From: Juglans regia
Taxonomy: Eukaryota > Streptophyta > Magnoliopsida > Fagales > Juglandaceae
Assembly (NCBI RefSeq): GCF_001411555.2
Contig: NC_049906.1
Coordinates: forward strand, 996,781-1,060,780
DNA: 64,000 nucleotides
Reading direction: 5' to 3'
The notes under the pieces are model-generated. The model made no database searches, was not told the DNA's origin, and saw only the letters and a program-made list of their open reading frames with translations. A program made the position numbers and the translations under genes. Below, one piece after another: positions 22,157-35,701 of this stretch; within the stretch, counting starts at the first letter, position 1; the number at the start of each line of letters is the position of its first letter.

Positions 22157-24992
22157 ATGGAAATAAACAAGATAAGTTTCATCCTAGGAATCCTGGGGTT
22201 TTTGTTTTTGAATGCGACGCCGCGTTGCACGGCTTACAACGTCCACCATTACAGCTTTATTGTAAGTGCATATATCATTCCCAATATGATTATATGTTTG
22301 TAGTTAAGTCGATCGATCTCGAACTTGGCACAGCTTTAACTGAACTACTTGCACGCAGCTTAATTACGAGAAATAATTAGTCATTGTCGATTTATTTAGT
22401 TTTCAATATTCTGCGCAGAGATGTTCATTTGGCAGAGGGCTTGGTCAAGAACTTCTTTTTTTCTAAATCTTTGCGTGAGTGTGTAATTAATACCATAGTC
22501 CACTGGTTGCAGCTGAGGGAGACGAATTTCACAAGACTGTGTACAACAAAGAGCATGTTCACTGTAAACGGTCAATGGCCTGGTCCGACCATTCATGTTC
22601 GTAAAGGCGACAGAGCATTTGTCAATGTTCACAATAATGGAGAATATGGAGTTACTATTCACTGGTAATGACTCTCTCTCTCTCTCTGATGATTGGGACG
22701 CGTTTGTGGGAAGGGCGGAGGAACACAAGTTCTTTTGTCCTCAAAAAGTTTATTCAACGTCTAGCAAAAAGCTCGTTATAGAGTCAATATGACCATTACA
22801 TTCTTGCAAATTAATGATGGGAAGCTTCGACCACCTGCGCGCGTTTGTGGCATTCTGGCTTGGATACTAGTTGTGTAATTAAAGTTTCAAGTCATGGGGC
22901 TCGAGAGCAGCTGATAAAGTTTCAAAATGATGTGATGCTTCGGCTTTCATGGCGGTCATATATAATGTCATATTGGCGATGCAGAACGCTAGCTTTGACG
23001 TTGTCCAAAAATGAACTCCTTCTTATCCCAAGTCACTAGTACTAATGAAAAAATACTAATACTTTGTCTTTTCTAGGCACGGAGTGAAGCAACCAAGAAA
23101 TCCATGGTCGGATGGTCCCGAGAACATCACACAGTGTCCCATTCAACCAGGAAAAAACTTCACATATGAGGTTATATTTTCAGACGAAGAAGGAACACTT
23201 TGGTGGCATGCTCATAGTGACTGGTCCAGGGCCACAATCCATGGTGCCATTGTCATCTTACCTAAACTTGGAACCAGTTATCCCTTTCCCAAACCCTACG
23301 CCGAACAAGTTCTTATACTCGGTACAATATAATTTACACCATTCCAGGTGATTTCACATAGTCCCATCGGAAAAGATCTAGTTTTTGTCTAATTAATTTC
23401 TTCCTTTTTTTTTTGTTCTGCAGCGGAATGGTTTAACGGAGATGTCAAGGAGATAATTGAGAATGCCACTGCAACCGGTGGTGATCCGGAAACATCAAAT
23501 GCCTACGCCATCAATGGCCAACCAGGATTTCCAAATAATTGCTCTAATGGTACAAAAATATCCCTACTAATATTCATATATATTAGAATAAAATGCAAAA
23601 CGTACGCTACAAAAACAATACTTGAATTAATTTTCTCGTTTAACTTGAATTTTTGGAAATTTTTATGTAATAGTACTGATGATATCTTGATGTACGTACG
23701 CTACAGAAACAACATATCGTTTGCCAGTCCGACGCGGCAAGACATATCTACTTCGTCTAGTAAATTCTGGGATGAATGAAGAAATGTTCTTTGGAATCGC
23801 AAAGCACAACCTCACAGTTGTTGCCCAAGATGGTGCATATATAAAACCCATAACCACCAGTTACATCATGATAACCCCAGGACAAACCATGGACATCTTG
23901 CTCACAGCAAACCAAGCTCCCAGTCACTATTACATGGCTGCTTCTCCTTTCTTTGACTCTAATGCTCCATATGACAGTTCCAATACTTCCGCGATTCTCC
24001 AGTATACCGGCACTTATACTCTTCCAGCCTCTATTCCATATCCGACTCTTCCTAATGCTACTGACAAGGCTGCTGCAGACAATTTCACAACTCGCATAAG
24101 GGCTTTGGCGAGTCCCAAGTACCCAATTGATGTCCCGAAAAAAATAGACACAAGAATTATTATAGCAGTTTCTGTAAACCAGATACTTTGCGCAAATGCA
24201 TCGTGTAGTGGTCCAAATGGTAATAGGTTATCTGCAAGCTTAAACAATATAAGTTTCGTGACTCCAAAGATTGATGTATTGCAAGCATATTACAGGTACG
24301 TACATATATAGCCAGTGCTACACTAGACGCTTCTGTCTTTTTTTCACGCTTCATAGGGCGAGAAATGCAATCACTTTTAAATTTTATAACTCATTATTTT
24401 TTGCAGGAGTTTGCCGAAAGTGTTCACCAAGGATTTTCCCAACAAGCCACCCTATGAATTCAACTACACAGGAGATGTGGGTAATAACACAATATATCCA
24501 AGCCTAGGAACAAATGTAACGTTGATAAAGTACGGGGCTGCAGTAGAAATAGTGTTCCAAGGGACTAATGTTGGGAATGCGGAGAATCATCCGATGCATC
24601 TCCATGGTTTTAGCTTTTATTTGGTTGGGACGGGCTATGGCAATTACAACGCGACCACTTCCCCCAAAACATATAATTTGAAGGATCCACCGAAAGTTAA
24701 CACCATTGGCGTTCCTAAGAATGGGTGGGCTACAATTAGATTCATTGCCGATAATCCTGGTATGTACCATCTCTTTCTCTCTCTTTCCCTCTGATTTTAT
24801 AGATACATTATACATGAGTAGATGCAGGTTAATGACATGGTGATCACCTGATCTTCAGGGGTTTGGTTTATGCACTGCCATTTGGAACGGCATGCTTCTT
24901 GGGGTATGGACACTGTTCTGATTGTGAAGAATGGGCCGACCAAAGAAACAAGCATCCGACCACCCCCAGCTCATTTGCCTATTTGTTCTTAG
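22157..24992 (+). CDS. Laccase (multicopper oxidase), intact, seven exons
   Basis: Exons: 22157-22261, 22513-22664, 23077-23321, 23424-23549, 23707-24295, 24407-24759, 24859-24992. All junctions are GT-AG and the frame is open for 567 residues, the usual plant laccase length. A hydrophobic signal peptide (about residues 1-26) predicts secretion to the cell wall. All four copper-ligand motifs are present: HWHG (85-88), HAHSDW (130-135), HPMHLHG (467-473) and [12 protein letters not shown] (529-540). The axial position of the type 1 copper is Met540; Leu is commoner in plants. Laccases oxidise phenols and monolignols with reduction of oxygen to water. The Met axial residue and NEEMFFGIA wording suggest the LAC14/LAC15 side of the family. 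Exon 4 starts with an Ala codon where laccase B has Gly. Confidence 0.93.
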
Positions 24993-25484
24993 TTTTCATG
25001 AGAAAGCTGCCCCACCCATCTTCAATGTCTACGGAATCAACGCGTGAAGTCTGATTTCAATAAGATCTAATACATTTGTCGTTTTGGAAAGACATTGAGT
25101 GGTCTTTTAATATTGCAAATAGTCGTTTCAGCCCTTCTGATTTGTAGTAATTCCTGTATAAAATAAATTTGGCAATCCTGCAGTAATTCCTGATCTTTGA
25201 CTAAAGAAGCTATATTTAAAAAGCTTGCTTTCTTTTGGTAGCTGTCCATTAATATACAATGGACCGGCTTTATTAAAGAAACATGTAAACTAATTTCAAA
25301 GCTAGGAGAAAAAAAGAAGATCAAAGAAAGAGAAAGAAGGAAAGGACTCTCTGTCCACCGAATACACGTACATGATCACGATTGAAGTAACCTAATTTGT
25401 TCTTTTCCACCTCTAACTTGAAATTTTTATTCAAAGAATAACAATAGTGATTATTTATTATTTATTAAGGCGTGAGTACGTGAT
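24993..25484. other. Laccase A 3' flank
   Basis: It presumably holds the 3' untranslated region and terminator. No other gene is visible. Confidence 0.4.
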
Positions 25485-25486
25485 TT

Positions 25487-25703
25487 AAGGGTAGGTTTGA
25501 GGGGTGAGATGAGAATTTTGTGTTTTGTTTTGAAGTTTAAAATATTAAATTTTAATATTATTATTGTTTTGGGATTTGAAAAATGTGTATTGAGATTTGA
25601 AAAAATTGAATTGTTTATTATATTTTATATAGAGATTTGAAAAAAGTATAATAATGAGATGAGATGAGATAAAATAAAAATTTTATACCCCAAACCTACT
25701 CTT
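25487..25703. mobile_element. GATGAGAT-family foldback element with clear inverted ends
   Basis: The left end TTTAAGGGTAGGTTTGAGG pairs with the right end CCCCAAACCTACTCTTAA. Inside are 'gagatgagaat' and 'taatgagatgagatgagata'. Confidence 0.75.
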
Positions 25704-26570
25704 AAGCTTCCTGAAATTCAAATCTAAGCAACTTTTTTGTCCTTGGAGTCTGGAAAAGTTAATGGTGATCTTTGAGCGCCTGTAATTTCTCACGCACGTT
25801 TAAATTGAACTAAATTATTATTGCCGGAACGTCGTTCGAGAATATGGTCCTAATGATTTCGCTTTGGCTACCGTGCCCTGTTTAGTTTGTTCTCCAAGGT
25901 TTGCAAGGTGCTTTTGCACCCTTGAGTTGGAACTACTAGATATATATGTCAGGATGACGGCCTTGCATCGATCCCTTATGGGTCCTGAGGTATTTGGGGC
26001 ATGCCAATTGCCATGAGCGCACGTTCTGTAAAGGCACCGTTCTTTATTAATGAATGAATTAACCTACTGATGATCCCCTGGGGAATAACAGATGAAGTAC
26101 TTATTTATCATTAAAAAAATATTTTTATCAGAACAGTACGTAAGAGACAACTGCCGCCAAGACTCATGATTATATATATATCTTGCTGTCACGCATATTA
26201 TATATCATGTGATGCATTCTAAGTAGTTTGCAAGTGCGTGTCGCATGTTCCTAACATTCTATACTAATAAAACAATTCTTTTTCCATCCATGGCCTGCTT
26301 CATAATGCGCATGGTGGAATTAGTTTTGAAATCAAGCTGGTATGGTCATCTGATTCATATAGTTTATATATATGCATGATTAGTGTGATTTTTGGGTATT
26401 TAAAAGTTGTCGGCTGTTTTTATATTGAAGATTCCTTACCGTTGAAGATCGAGATCGAAGAGCTAGGATAATGTAAAGTACTTTGTTTAAGCAGATCATC
26501 ATAATTGATCTATTGATCATGAATTTAATGCAGAAAGTGATTACTTTAGGGAAAAATTAAGGCTCCATTT
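25704..26570. other. Non-coding stretch
   Basis: I see no gene or clear repeat; there are short TA-rich tracts near 26173. Confidence 0.5.
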
Positions 26571-26748
26571 GGGTATAGAAATTTTCTTAATCCATCTCAT
26601 ATCATTTCATCTCATTTTTATAAATTTTTCTAAATTTTCATACAAAATATAATAAATAATTTAATTTTTTTAAATTTTTAAATAATAAAAATATTAAAAA
26701 TTAATATTTTATTCAACTCATTTAAAACTATTTATCTCACTATCTTGA
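26571..26748. mobile_element. GATGAGAT-family foldback element
   Basis: The inverse orientation: 'tccatctcatatcatttcatctcat', then 'caaaatataataaataattt', then 'attttattcaactcatttaaaa' and 'tatctcactatct'. Confidence 0.7.
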
Positions 26749-27297
26749 CATGCGACATACAAAACTTGAAGCTGCTCCCCCTCCGAAAAAGAAAAAGGAA
26801 CAAAAACTGCATGCATGGCGAACTATTAATTGCCCTAAATTTCTTCCTACAAAACATGAGAACTTGTTTAAGAGAAAGATATTGATCAGTTTTGAGTAGT
26901 TTCTGTTGGGATTAAGTGGATCGATCCTCGATGGCAGTTTGTATGCTGTCCCCCATTTTCTCATTTATGTCGAATATGTTCGCAGTTTAAGCTAATTAAC
27001 TTCTGTCAAATTAAATACTTTCAGCATGACAAGAGGATTTGGCTCTCTCTTTTGTTGTTGCGTCGGGTATTTGGTATCGGATAATGATCAGTCATATATG
27101 TACGTGTGTTCACATGTGAGCAGTTTCATGGATGCCATGCATTATTGACGTACTTGGGGAAGGTGCCGCCAGTACAAGTTCAGAAGTCAGTGCCTGCCTC
27201 CCTGTAAGAAATTAATTCAATGATGTGGATCGGATAATTTTGAGAAAAAAAAAATGGGCTTTTTTTGTTTTTTGAGAAAAAGACAAAAAAAAAAAAC

Positions 27298-27341
<44 letters not shown>

Positions 27342-28033
27342 TGTCGGTACAATTATTGTTGCTGAATATCACGTACGCTATGAGATCAATGGTTCCACTC
27401 ATCCCAAGCAAGAAGTTCTCTCTCCGGCCTGTCGCGAGTACTGCTGCAGCCACCAGCTCCCAACCATCACCTCTCAGTCATTTTCTTTTATAATTTTTCT
27501 CTATTTTTATTCCCAAATTGAAAGCCATATCGCCAGTACTATACATGTATCATGGTGTATGTACGCATCATGTCGCTATCATGACATGCATGGATCTGAT
27601 CATGCTGTGTCGACATTAATCCAAACGACGTTGCCACATATATGATCTAGTACTAATTGTGTACATAATTTTGAAGCCTCATGATCTCGTAGAAACTGGT
27701 CCCCCTTCAGACATTGATTGTGTTGACCGTAGAGATAAGCCAAATCTAATACCCTTAATTAGGACGTTAGAATTATCCGTGCATCCATGCAAGGATCATC
27801 TCTTCAAAACATCATATTCGTGGAGATTTTCTGCCTTATCAGCATGCATATCCTACGTACAGCACTATCCTTCTCACTACAGCAAACAAGCTGGCTCCTT
27901 AGTTCTTGCTATTATTGCAGGTCATTCTTAAAGTATATATCTCTGAAATTGCTGATCCAAAAACCACCTTAATTAATTCTAAGGTGGCCCTCCTTATGTC
28001 CTGTTGGCCTGAATTTGACTGGACTGAATTTCA

Positions 28034-28096
<63 letters not shown>

Positions 28097-28844
28097 ATTA
28101 AGGGAATTTTATGTGGTTTTGGAAAGAACTCATACCTAGAAAATTAATTGATCACTTGATGATCCGGAAGACCAAATGTGACGTGAAAAAAATTATAATA
28201 TTGATAGAATCTTAATTACTATATATTGTAAATAAGACAAGAAGTACTCATTGCATGGTCCTTAGACATCTTAATTAGTTCGTATAACAAGTAATCTTTG
28301 TACTGGACCAGCTAGCTCATGAGATCCAACCCACTTTGGTGGGTGTGTTTTAAATTATAAGAACAGGATCACTTGTCAATAGATATTAAAAAAACCATTT
28401 GAACGCTATTCTACATACAATATAAACAGACAAGAATCGGGTTTGTTATTAAAACTTTCAACATTTTGTGGTAGGTACTGATATTTTATTTTATTTATGG
28501 ATTTCAGTGGGCTTGATTTTATTGTGATTAAATGAAGGCTTTTACTCCTTGGACTTGCGAATTAGTACTTGGGCCGAGAAGGATTAATTTTTCGTTATCG
28601 GGATGTGTATTTTCATTGAAATCCATTAATATCAAATATTATTTTGTCATGCCTTAGCCTGAGGGTGCTCACGAGGAGATTTCAAATAATTTGCATTGAT
28701 CAGTAAATAGTAGTGAGTTAAAATATTTGAATGAGTTTTGTGAGTTCATTGAGACGTATTTGAATGTATAATGTAGAAGATCTTTGTAATCTCCACTCTT
28801 TTATCCTTGAAAGCTTAGCTAGGAACTGCAAGAGCTTCCCAAAA
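26749..28844. other. Non-coding stretch with microsatellites
   Basis: (TA)n lies at about 27305-27336, and a compound (CT)n(TA)n tract at 28036-28096. Open frames here are translations of these tracts. No gene is recognised. Confidence 0.5.
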
Positions 28845-31728
28845 AGATCCATTAGGACTGATCGAGCCGAGCCGAGCCGAGCCGATTTTTGACTTCCAAT
28901 GCTCAGCTCGACTCAAAATACTCGAGTTCAAGCTTGAACATGAGCTCAAGATTATTATTTTTTTATTCTTTGTTCGATGTCGACTTGATAAATTAAACTC
29001 TCAACTCGAACTCGTTACACAAACAAGTTCTAGTCGAGTCGAGCTGAGCACGAGCTCGAATTATTTATTTTTTAATTTTTTGAATAAGATTTAATAATTA
29101 ATAAATTAAACAAAGAAAAATAAAAGATCTAATTTATACAACTAACAAGAACCTCTATTGAATTATAAAATTTTAAAAAATTTATAAATAATTAATATCT
29201 AACTAGTTGATATTTATCGAAAATAAAAATATATTATATGCCTACATATATTACTACTACATACACTTAATATGATAGCATATATCTATTTCATATATGG
29301 TTCCTACATACTATTATATGAAATTATTAAATTTTATCGACTAATTATTATTATTATTTTTTTTATAAATACCAACTTCATTATTGAGATAAAAAAGATT
29401 AAAGACGTTTATCAAACCATAAGGTTTGAGAAAGGAAATCTGGAATACTATCCCACCGCATTTCAAGATCATCAACTCTTCAAGCATAACGAGCGAGCTC
29501 ATGAGCAGCCCTACTGCCCTCTCTATAAACATGTTTAAAAGAAATACTCTCAAAGCAACTACAAAGTCTTTTAATTTTAATTTCAGAAAACAAATTGCCA
29601 AGCATGGAATTCAACATATCCTCCTTCTGCAATGATTGAATCATCAACAAACAATCCGATTCTATTTCAATATGCGCAATGCTCATAGAAGAACAAAACT
29701 GCAAGCATCTGAAAACTGCCAACAGTTCAATGGCCTCTGGTTCTTCCACCTCTAGTTCACGTTTAGAAACTGCCATTACCACCATCCCGGAGGCATCCAT
29801 TAAAATGACACCAATACCAGCCTGTTGTAGATTGGAGAACATTGCACCATCTGTATTTAGCTTGAGTACTCCCTAAGGAGGAGGCCTCCAACTAAATTGA
29901 TCCTTGAGCTGCATCTTGGAACTAACAACAACAGCTTTGTAACTATGCAAGAGACCCAAAGAATGATTAATGACATGCCTTGGACTTAATCTGATTTTTT
30001 CAAATTCAAACTTGTTTCTGCAATACCAGAACCCCCAAGCAAGACAAAAAAATTGCTCCAAGTTACCAGAATCTGACCCCTCCACAAATTGTAACACCAA
30101 TTCAGTAACATGAAGAGACATAAAATTAATTAAAGAATGAAAAAACTGTAACCATAAGTCCCAAAGATGTGAACAACTAAACACTGCATGTACCAGATCC
30201 TCCAGTGGATGCTGACAGAAACTACAAGTAGCTGCTGTAATCACTTTTTTCCTTAGCAATTTATCCTTAGAAGGTAAACTATCTTTGCATACACACCAAG
30301 CAAATATTTTAATTTTGTTTGGGGCTTTCATCCTCCACAAAGATTTCCATAACTTCTGCTGTCTCCCCATCGAAGATGACTTTGTTGTATTTGATCCCAT
30401 TTGTGCCAAAATAAGCTTGTAACAGCTCTTCACTGAAAACTGTCCATTTCTTTCTTGATTCCATATCAATTTATCAGGAGTACCTTCAGGAAATATCAGA
30501 ATTTTGTTGATATCTGCCACAACCATTGGATTGAAGAGAGTTCTAAGTTTTGGAAGATCCCACCCCCTTGTATCCTCATCGATCACAGAAGCCACAACAA
30601 CTTCTCTATCTTGCAGCTGTAAACCCAACTCTTGAGCCAAGTTCTTATGCCCTGGAAGCCAATGATCTGTCCATAAATGTGCATTCTTACCATCTCCAAT
30701 ATGCCATCTACATCCCTCCCTTAGTCATTTCTTTGCCTCCCAAATGCCCCGCTAGGTATAAGATGGGCAGTTGCCCAAACTAGACTCCATAAAATTTGTC
30801 TTAGAAAAATATCTAGCTTTGAAAATCTTATGAAGCATAGAGTCCTCATATTGCATCAACCGCCAACCTTGCTTTGCAAGAAGAGCAAGGTTAAACAATC
30901 TAAGCAACTTAAACCCCATACCTCCCCTACACTTCCCCTCACACATATTGTTCCAACTAACCCAATGAATCCTTTTTTCTTCTTTCTTTTGGCCCCACCA
31001 AAAATTAGACATTAAACCTTCCAACTCCAAATAGAAATTTGTAGGTAAGAGGAAACAACTCATAGAATAAGTGGGAATGTATAAGGCCACAGCTTTAATT
31101 AAGATCTCTTTACCCCCTTGAGATAACAGTTTTTCCTTCCAATTTTGCAATTTCTGCCATACACGTTGCTTAATAGACTGAAAGGCCCTTGTTTTTGATC
31201 GACCAACAATAGGAGGCAAACCAAGAACAGCCGAATCTCTTCCCTTTCAACCCGACCCACGTTACTACTAAAAACCATGGTTGTTTTCTCCTTATTAATT
31301 TTCTGCCCCGACACACTCTCATAAACTGCAAGAACAGCTTGAACTCTCCTATTCTCCTCAACTTCAGCCTTACAAAAAATGACACTATCTTCTGCGAAAA
31401 GCAAATGATTAATATTGGGAGCACCCCTACATGATATATATATATGTATGTATGTATATATAGGTGTATGTATATATTTATCAATATATGAATGAGTTTT
31501 AAGCGAGTCGAGTTAACAAGTTGACTCGAGTATAAACAATTGGGCCTTAACGAGTCTTAGCCGAGTTAAGTCAAGTTTTGTTGAGTATGTGTCGTTTACA
31601 AATCGAGCGGGTATCTGTTTTCACAAAAGAGTTTTTTCTTTTACGAGTCGAGTACGATTCGAGTTTAATCAAACGAGTACTGAGCGGGCTATCGAACATA
31701 CTAGTTCATTTACAGCCCTAAGATCCAT
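28845..31728. mobile_element. Non-autonomous hAT element (28853-31720) with 8-bp target duplication
   Basis: AGATCCAT occurs at 28845-28852 and 31721-31728. The element begins TAGGACTGATCGAGCCGAG and ends in TTTACAGCCCTA, the inverse of TAGGGCTGTAAA. An 8-base duplication with TAGGNCTGTAAA ends is the hAT signature. The subterminal DNA is full of GAGCCGAGC/CGAGTCGAG motifs (28861-29055, 31500-31690), resembling the autonomous element end at 55686. No hAT transposase is inside; the interior is mostly a LINE. Confidence 0.88.
29342..31431 (-). pseudogene. L1-type LINE, 5' truncated, nested in the hAT element
   Basis: Minus-strand domains in order: RT end with HLLFAEDSVIFCKAE (31404 region; the usual FADD has Glu here), then the post-RT block with [17 protein letters not shown] (30752-31219), the zf-RVT region (29873-30640: KLIWNQERNGQFSVKSCYKL, then CSFCQHPLEDLVHAVFSCSHLW) and RNase H (29480-29842: TDGAMF, ESDCLL, GSRAAHELARYA). 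A single in-frame TAA at 29873-29875 separates zf-RVT from RNase H, and a frameshift lies near 31200. A T-run near 29355 marks the poly(A) end. Inactive, but less decayed than the other LINEs here. Confidence 0.88.
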
Positions 31729-31796
31729 GTTGCATGAAGATTCAAATGTAGTTGGGTGCATTGATTGGCCTTAATGGAAGGCCTAAAGCATTTAGC

Positions 31797-32003
31797 CTCG
31801 TTTGTTTTCACAGTTCATTTCAACTCATCTCATCTAATTATTACAATTTTTTCAAATTTCTACATAAAATATAATAAATAATTCAACTTTTTCAAATCCC
31901 AAAACTAAAATAATATTAAAAAAATTTATTCTAATATTTTATTCGACTTTTAACTTTCATCTCAACTTATCTCATCTCATCTAAAAAAACAAACAAGATC
32001 TTA
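31797..32003. mobile_element. GATGAGAT-family foldback element
   Basis: It starts 'cctcgtttgttttcacag...tcaactcatctcatct' and ends 'acttatctcatctcatctaaaaaaacaaacaag'; the core 'acataaaatataataaataattcaactttttcaaat' is typical of the family. Confidence 0.75.
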
Positions 32004-34012
32004 ATTTAGAGAATAACTTCAAATCGAACGTGGTGTAAAAAACAGATTTACACATTCCAATAAAATTGACACACATGTACTTCCTAGGAAGTTAAAAATA
32101 CATCCAGACTCAAGGATTTCATGCATGATCCCCATCGCCTCGTCGCTAATCTATGTCTTTCTCCCATCTTTCTCTCTCTCTCAAGTCGAACGTTTGCTCG
32201 GTGGTGATGAATTTACATATATAGGCACAAATGAAAGTATGTCCCTATCAGAATTTACAGCTAAAATATTTCCATTTTCAGAAACTTTTGAGTAGTGAGC
32301 ATAAGCACAAATTTTCCTTGTACTAGAAAAGCTAGTTGGAAGAACATTTCTTCCCATTAATTAGTTCCAAAAAAGAGCACTATAATGAAGAGAGCATCGA
32401 ACGAAAAAAAGATCTTCAAGGCAGTTCAGAAAGTATCAAACTCATTTGCTTGCATTTAAACTATAAACACAAGCAGAATGCAATGGCTTGAGGGGAGAAA
32501 GAGAGAGGCAGAGCGATTGAGGGGTGAGAAAAAGTGCTCCTGCTTGTGGGAGAGAGAGAGAGAGAGAGAGAGAGAGAACTATAATCACTAGGCCTCCGAA
32601 TTTTCAACCTCAACAGTATATATCGTAATTCCTAGCAGCCCCAGATTTCCAACCTTAAAATCCTAATACCAAGAAGCCTCAAATCTTCAAGCTCAAATTT
32701 GTAAGTCACAACGCCATATCTAACAAGTCAATAAAGTTTTTGGTAGATCCAATTTCTCTAAATGCAAACCCAAATTTCTCTAGAAAGAGAGAGAAAAGAG
32801 TGTGAGAGCAGAGACAGAAGAGAAAGAGACGGAGAGAATAAGTGGAAGGGAGTTGCGGTCGGTTTACCAGTCACCTAGTGTACGGCAGTGTTGATGAAAT
32901 GATGTTGTGGTGGGTGGTGCGACAAGGGAGTTTCGTTGGCAGAGAAGGAGGGCTAGTATGGAATGAGGCGCACTTGAGGATAGAGAGAGAGTGATGAGAA
33001 TGCGAGGATGTTGTTATTCGGAGAGAAATAAAATTTAAAAGACTGATGCCTAGAGCTGCAGTTGAAGACATATTTGTTGAATTCATGTATCTGGTAAACA
33101 AAATGATTGACTGATGGCTCATCGAGCATTAGTAGTGAACTAGCTATTATTTAATCAAATTTTGACTTGAAAATCCAATTTTTTCACTTGAGTATTGATA
33201 TACACAACACATTTTCACAACACATTTCACATCAATGTTGTAATATAAGGGTATTTTTGTAAAGTAATGTTAATTTTATAAAGTGTTTTATGAAATTACT
33301 TCTTAGTTAACGCATTGCTCTGAGATGTATTGTGGAAAATGTTGTGTATAAATCATTTTCCTTTTCACTTTAGCTAGCCATTTTTCTTAGATATCATATA
33401 ACAAACTCTCTATCTATCTTTATTTCTTTAAAATATTCGTATTTAATCTTCATTTCTACTTTTTTTATTCTCACGGTAATTAGAATATTTATTTCCTATT
33501 TATTCTCATGATAATTTATTCCCTATCAAAATTTTCAAAATTCACAGGCTCTTCAAAATAGCACCTTCTGTTTAACTGATAGTTAAGATGAATAAGTGAG
33601 AAAAAAAGAAAATGAAGTAGGAAACTCTAATGAAAAACAAAGCTACCAAGTGAGAAAAAAAATATATATATATATATAAATATATATATAAACATATGCA
33701 AATTATATTGGAGAATAAGTTGGGGAAAAAGTTTGTAGATGCAGATTTACAAAGTATTTGAAGTTTGTATTGGGGAAGAAATCAAAATGGTGGTCTTTTC
33801 TATTTTCTTATTAAGCTTCGGAATAGATGAAGTTGTGAGAAATGCAAAATTAAAAATCTGATGCAAACGTTGATGGTAGAACCCAAAAATTAAATAATGA
33901 CAGAAAAGTGAATAGCTAGCCAATTCCACTCGCAAGATTTGACCAGCCGAAATAAAACTGGGTAAATTTATTGTACATTTACCTAGTTTCTTATGGTTTG
34001 TGTTTTGAGCTA
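32004..34012. other. Non-coding, purine-rich stretches
   Basis: A (GA)n tract lies at about 32551-32577 and GA-rich DNA spans 32765-32845. Short frames are unsupported. Confidence 0.45.
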
Positions 34013-35701
34013 TGTAACGTCACGGTCCTGGAGGTGTAGAGAGTTAACTCTTGTAACTTAAAATCATCTCCCATAACATATTTATATACTCTAAATTCCT
34101 CATAAAATATAAATTCATTTATTCAAAACAAAAAATATATATTGCTCCACTAAGACTGAAGACACCAAAAAAATACCTCAATGAAATAAATTATAATCTC
34201 CACAACGACTCGGAAATATCCATAACTCAAAATACCAAAATAACATAAAATAATTTCTCTACTAAATGAAACACTCCAATAAATACTTGTACCCTTTGAC
34301 ACCTATTCCTTTATGACCATCAAACCTTACTAACACTTTCTACTCTTGACTTTCAGTTGAGGCATCAAAATTATTTGAAAAATATTGTGGAGATAAAAGG
34401 TGAGTTATCATCAACTAAGTATGCAAATAATATATACTAGTTTATAAACATGAACATTTATAGAGTTCAGAATGCATAACAAAATATTTTTATTATCAGA
34501 ATATAGAATCAAAACATGTTATCAAAAATATTAGAGCGAAAATTTAAAAATATTCTTATTAAAAATTAATTTGGCATACTAGAACTGAAACATCACATTA
34601 GAACAGAATTCAACGTTTAACTCTATGGTAGGATTGTTCAAACCCCAGGGGCCAACCGAGTAGTAACAAAATATGAAATCTTTCCCTTATTCATTCTCGG
34701 AGCCCCGAGTGTGCGCACAGGAAAGACCAAGCAAAAAACCATTTTACTTCCAAAGTTATTGCATCGGAATTAGAAAAGTTGGTACCAACCTGAACATGGG
34801 CCACAGTTTTACACATGTGATAAGGTCAAAATGGAACAGAAACAGAATGTCATGCCAGAAGTTTTCATAATCATATCAGAGTAGAGAACATATTCAAAAC
34901 ACAACAGACTCAGATCATAGTCATATAATTATGCACAAATTCTCATATTCGCTCATTTTTACACAGTTCATAAACAGAATGCAAAAAATAAGCTCATGTT
35001 TACACGAGTCATGACAGAAAATACAGCTTCTTACAAAAAGTTTCATGAGTAACGCAAAACAAATAACTGAAATTGTTTCAAATTTCTTTTTATAACAAAA
35101 CATGGATATTTTTCAAAATCGACCTCAGTTCATTTTTTTTATGCAAAGTCTATAGAGGAATCCTGCTTGCCTGGACTTTTAGCTTTTTAAAGTTTTCACA
35201 ACAGTGACGAGCAATTATTAATCGTCGCCTAGAAAATAGTCACGTAACTTTCGTAAATTTTCAATCGAGCACGTATTTCGGTACTTCAACCTGAAATACT
35301 AAAATAACCTATTTTTCCTAAATGTATAAAATTCTCTTAACCCTAAAATATAATTACTTCCCAAATTCATCGATATCTACTTAATTTTTCTGACTAATAC
35401 ATTAATTCCAAAATATTTCTGTAAAATAAAATTTTTGTACTAATGTAAAGCGAGACTAGGCCCACTTAAAATATTATACTAATTTTCGAAGAACCAACTG
35501 AGGCCCATAGTAAAAGAATCATGCCCAGCTTAAAAATATAAGTCCAAAACACATTTGTTTTGGCTTGTAACTCAAAGGGCATAAGTGTCATTTCGTAAAA
35601 ATTACTCTACATTATACGAAGATTTACGGGGGACAAAGGAATCTTTCTTGTTTTGAAAACAAGGTAGACAGTAGCAGAGGGGAGGTGCAGCTGAGGCTTG
35701 C
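34013..35701. other. Unclassified repeat-like DNA, possible LTR
   Basis: TGTAACGTCACGGTCCTGGAGG at 34013 looks like the start of a plant LTR. I could not find a matching second copy, a primer-binding site or coding sequence, so this stays a suspicion. Confidence 0.25.

Noticed and set aside
22384..22668. A long frame reading from laccase A intron 1 into exon 2
   Set aside because: It uses the exon 2 frame extended into the intron; the conserved splice sites at 22262 and 22512 explain the gene better.
27254..27645. Frames with Ile-Tyr runs
   Set aside because: They are translations of the (TA)n tract near 27305.
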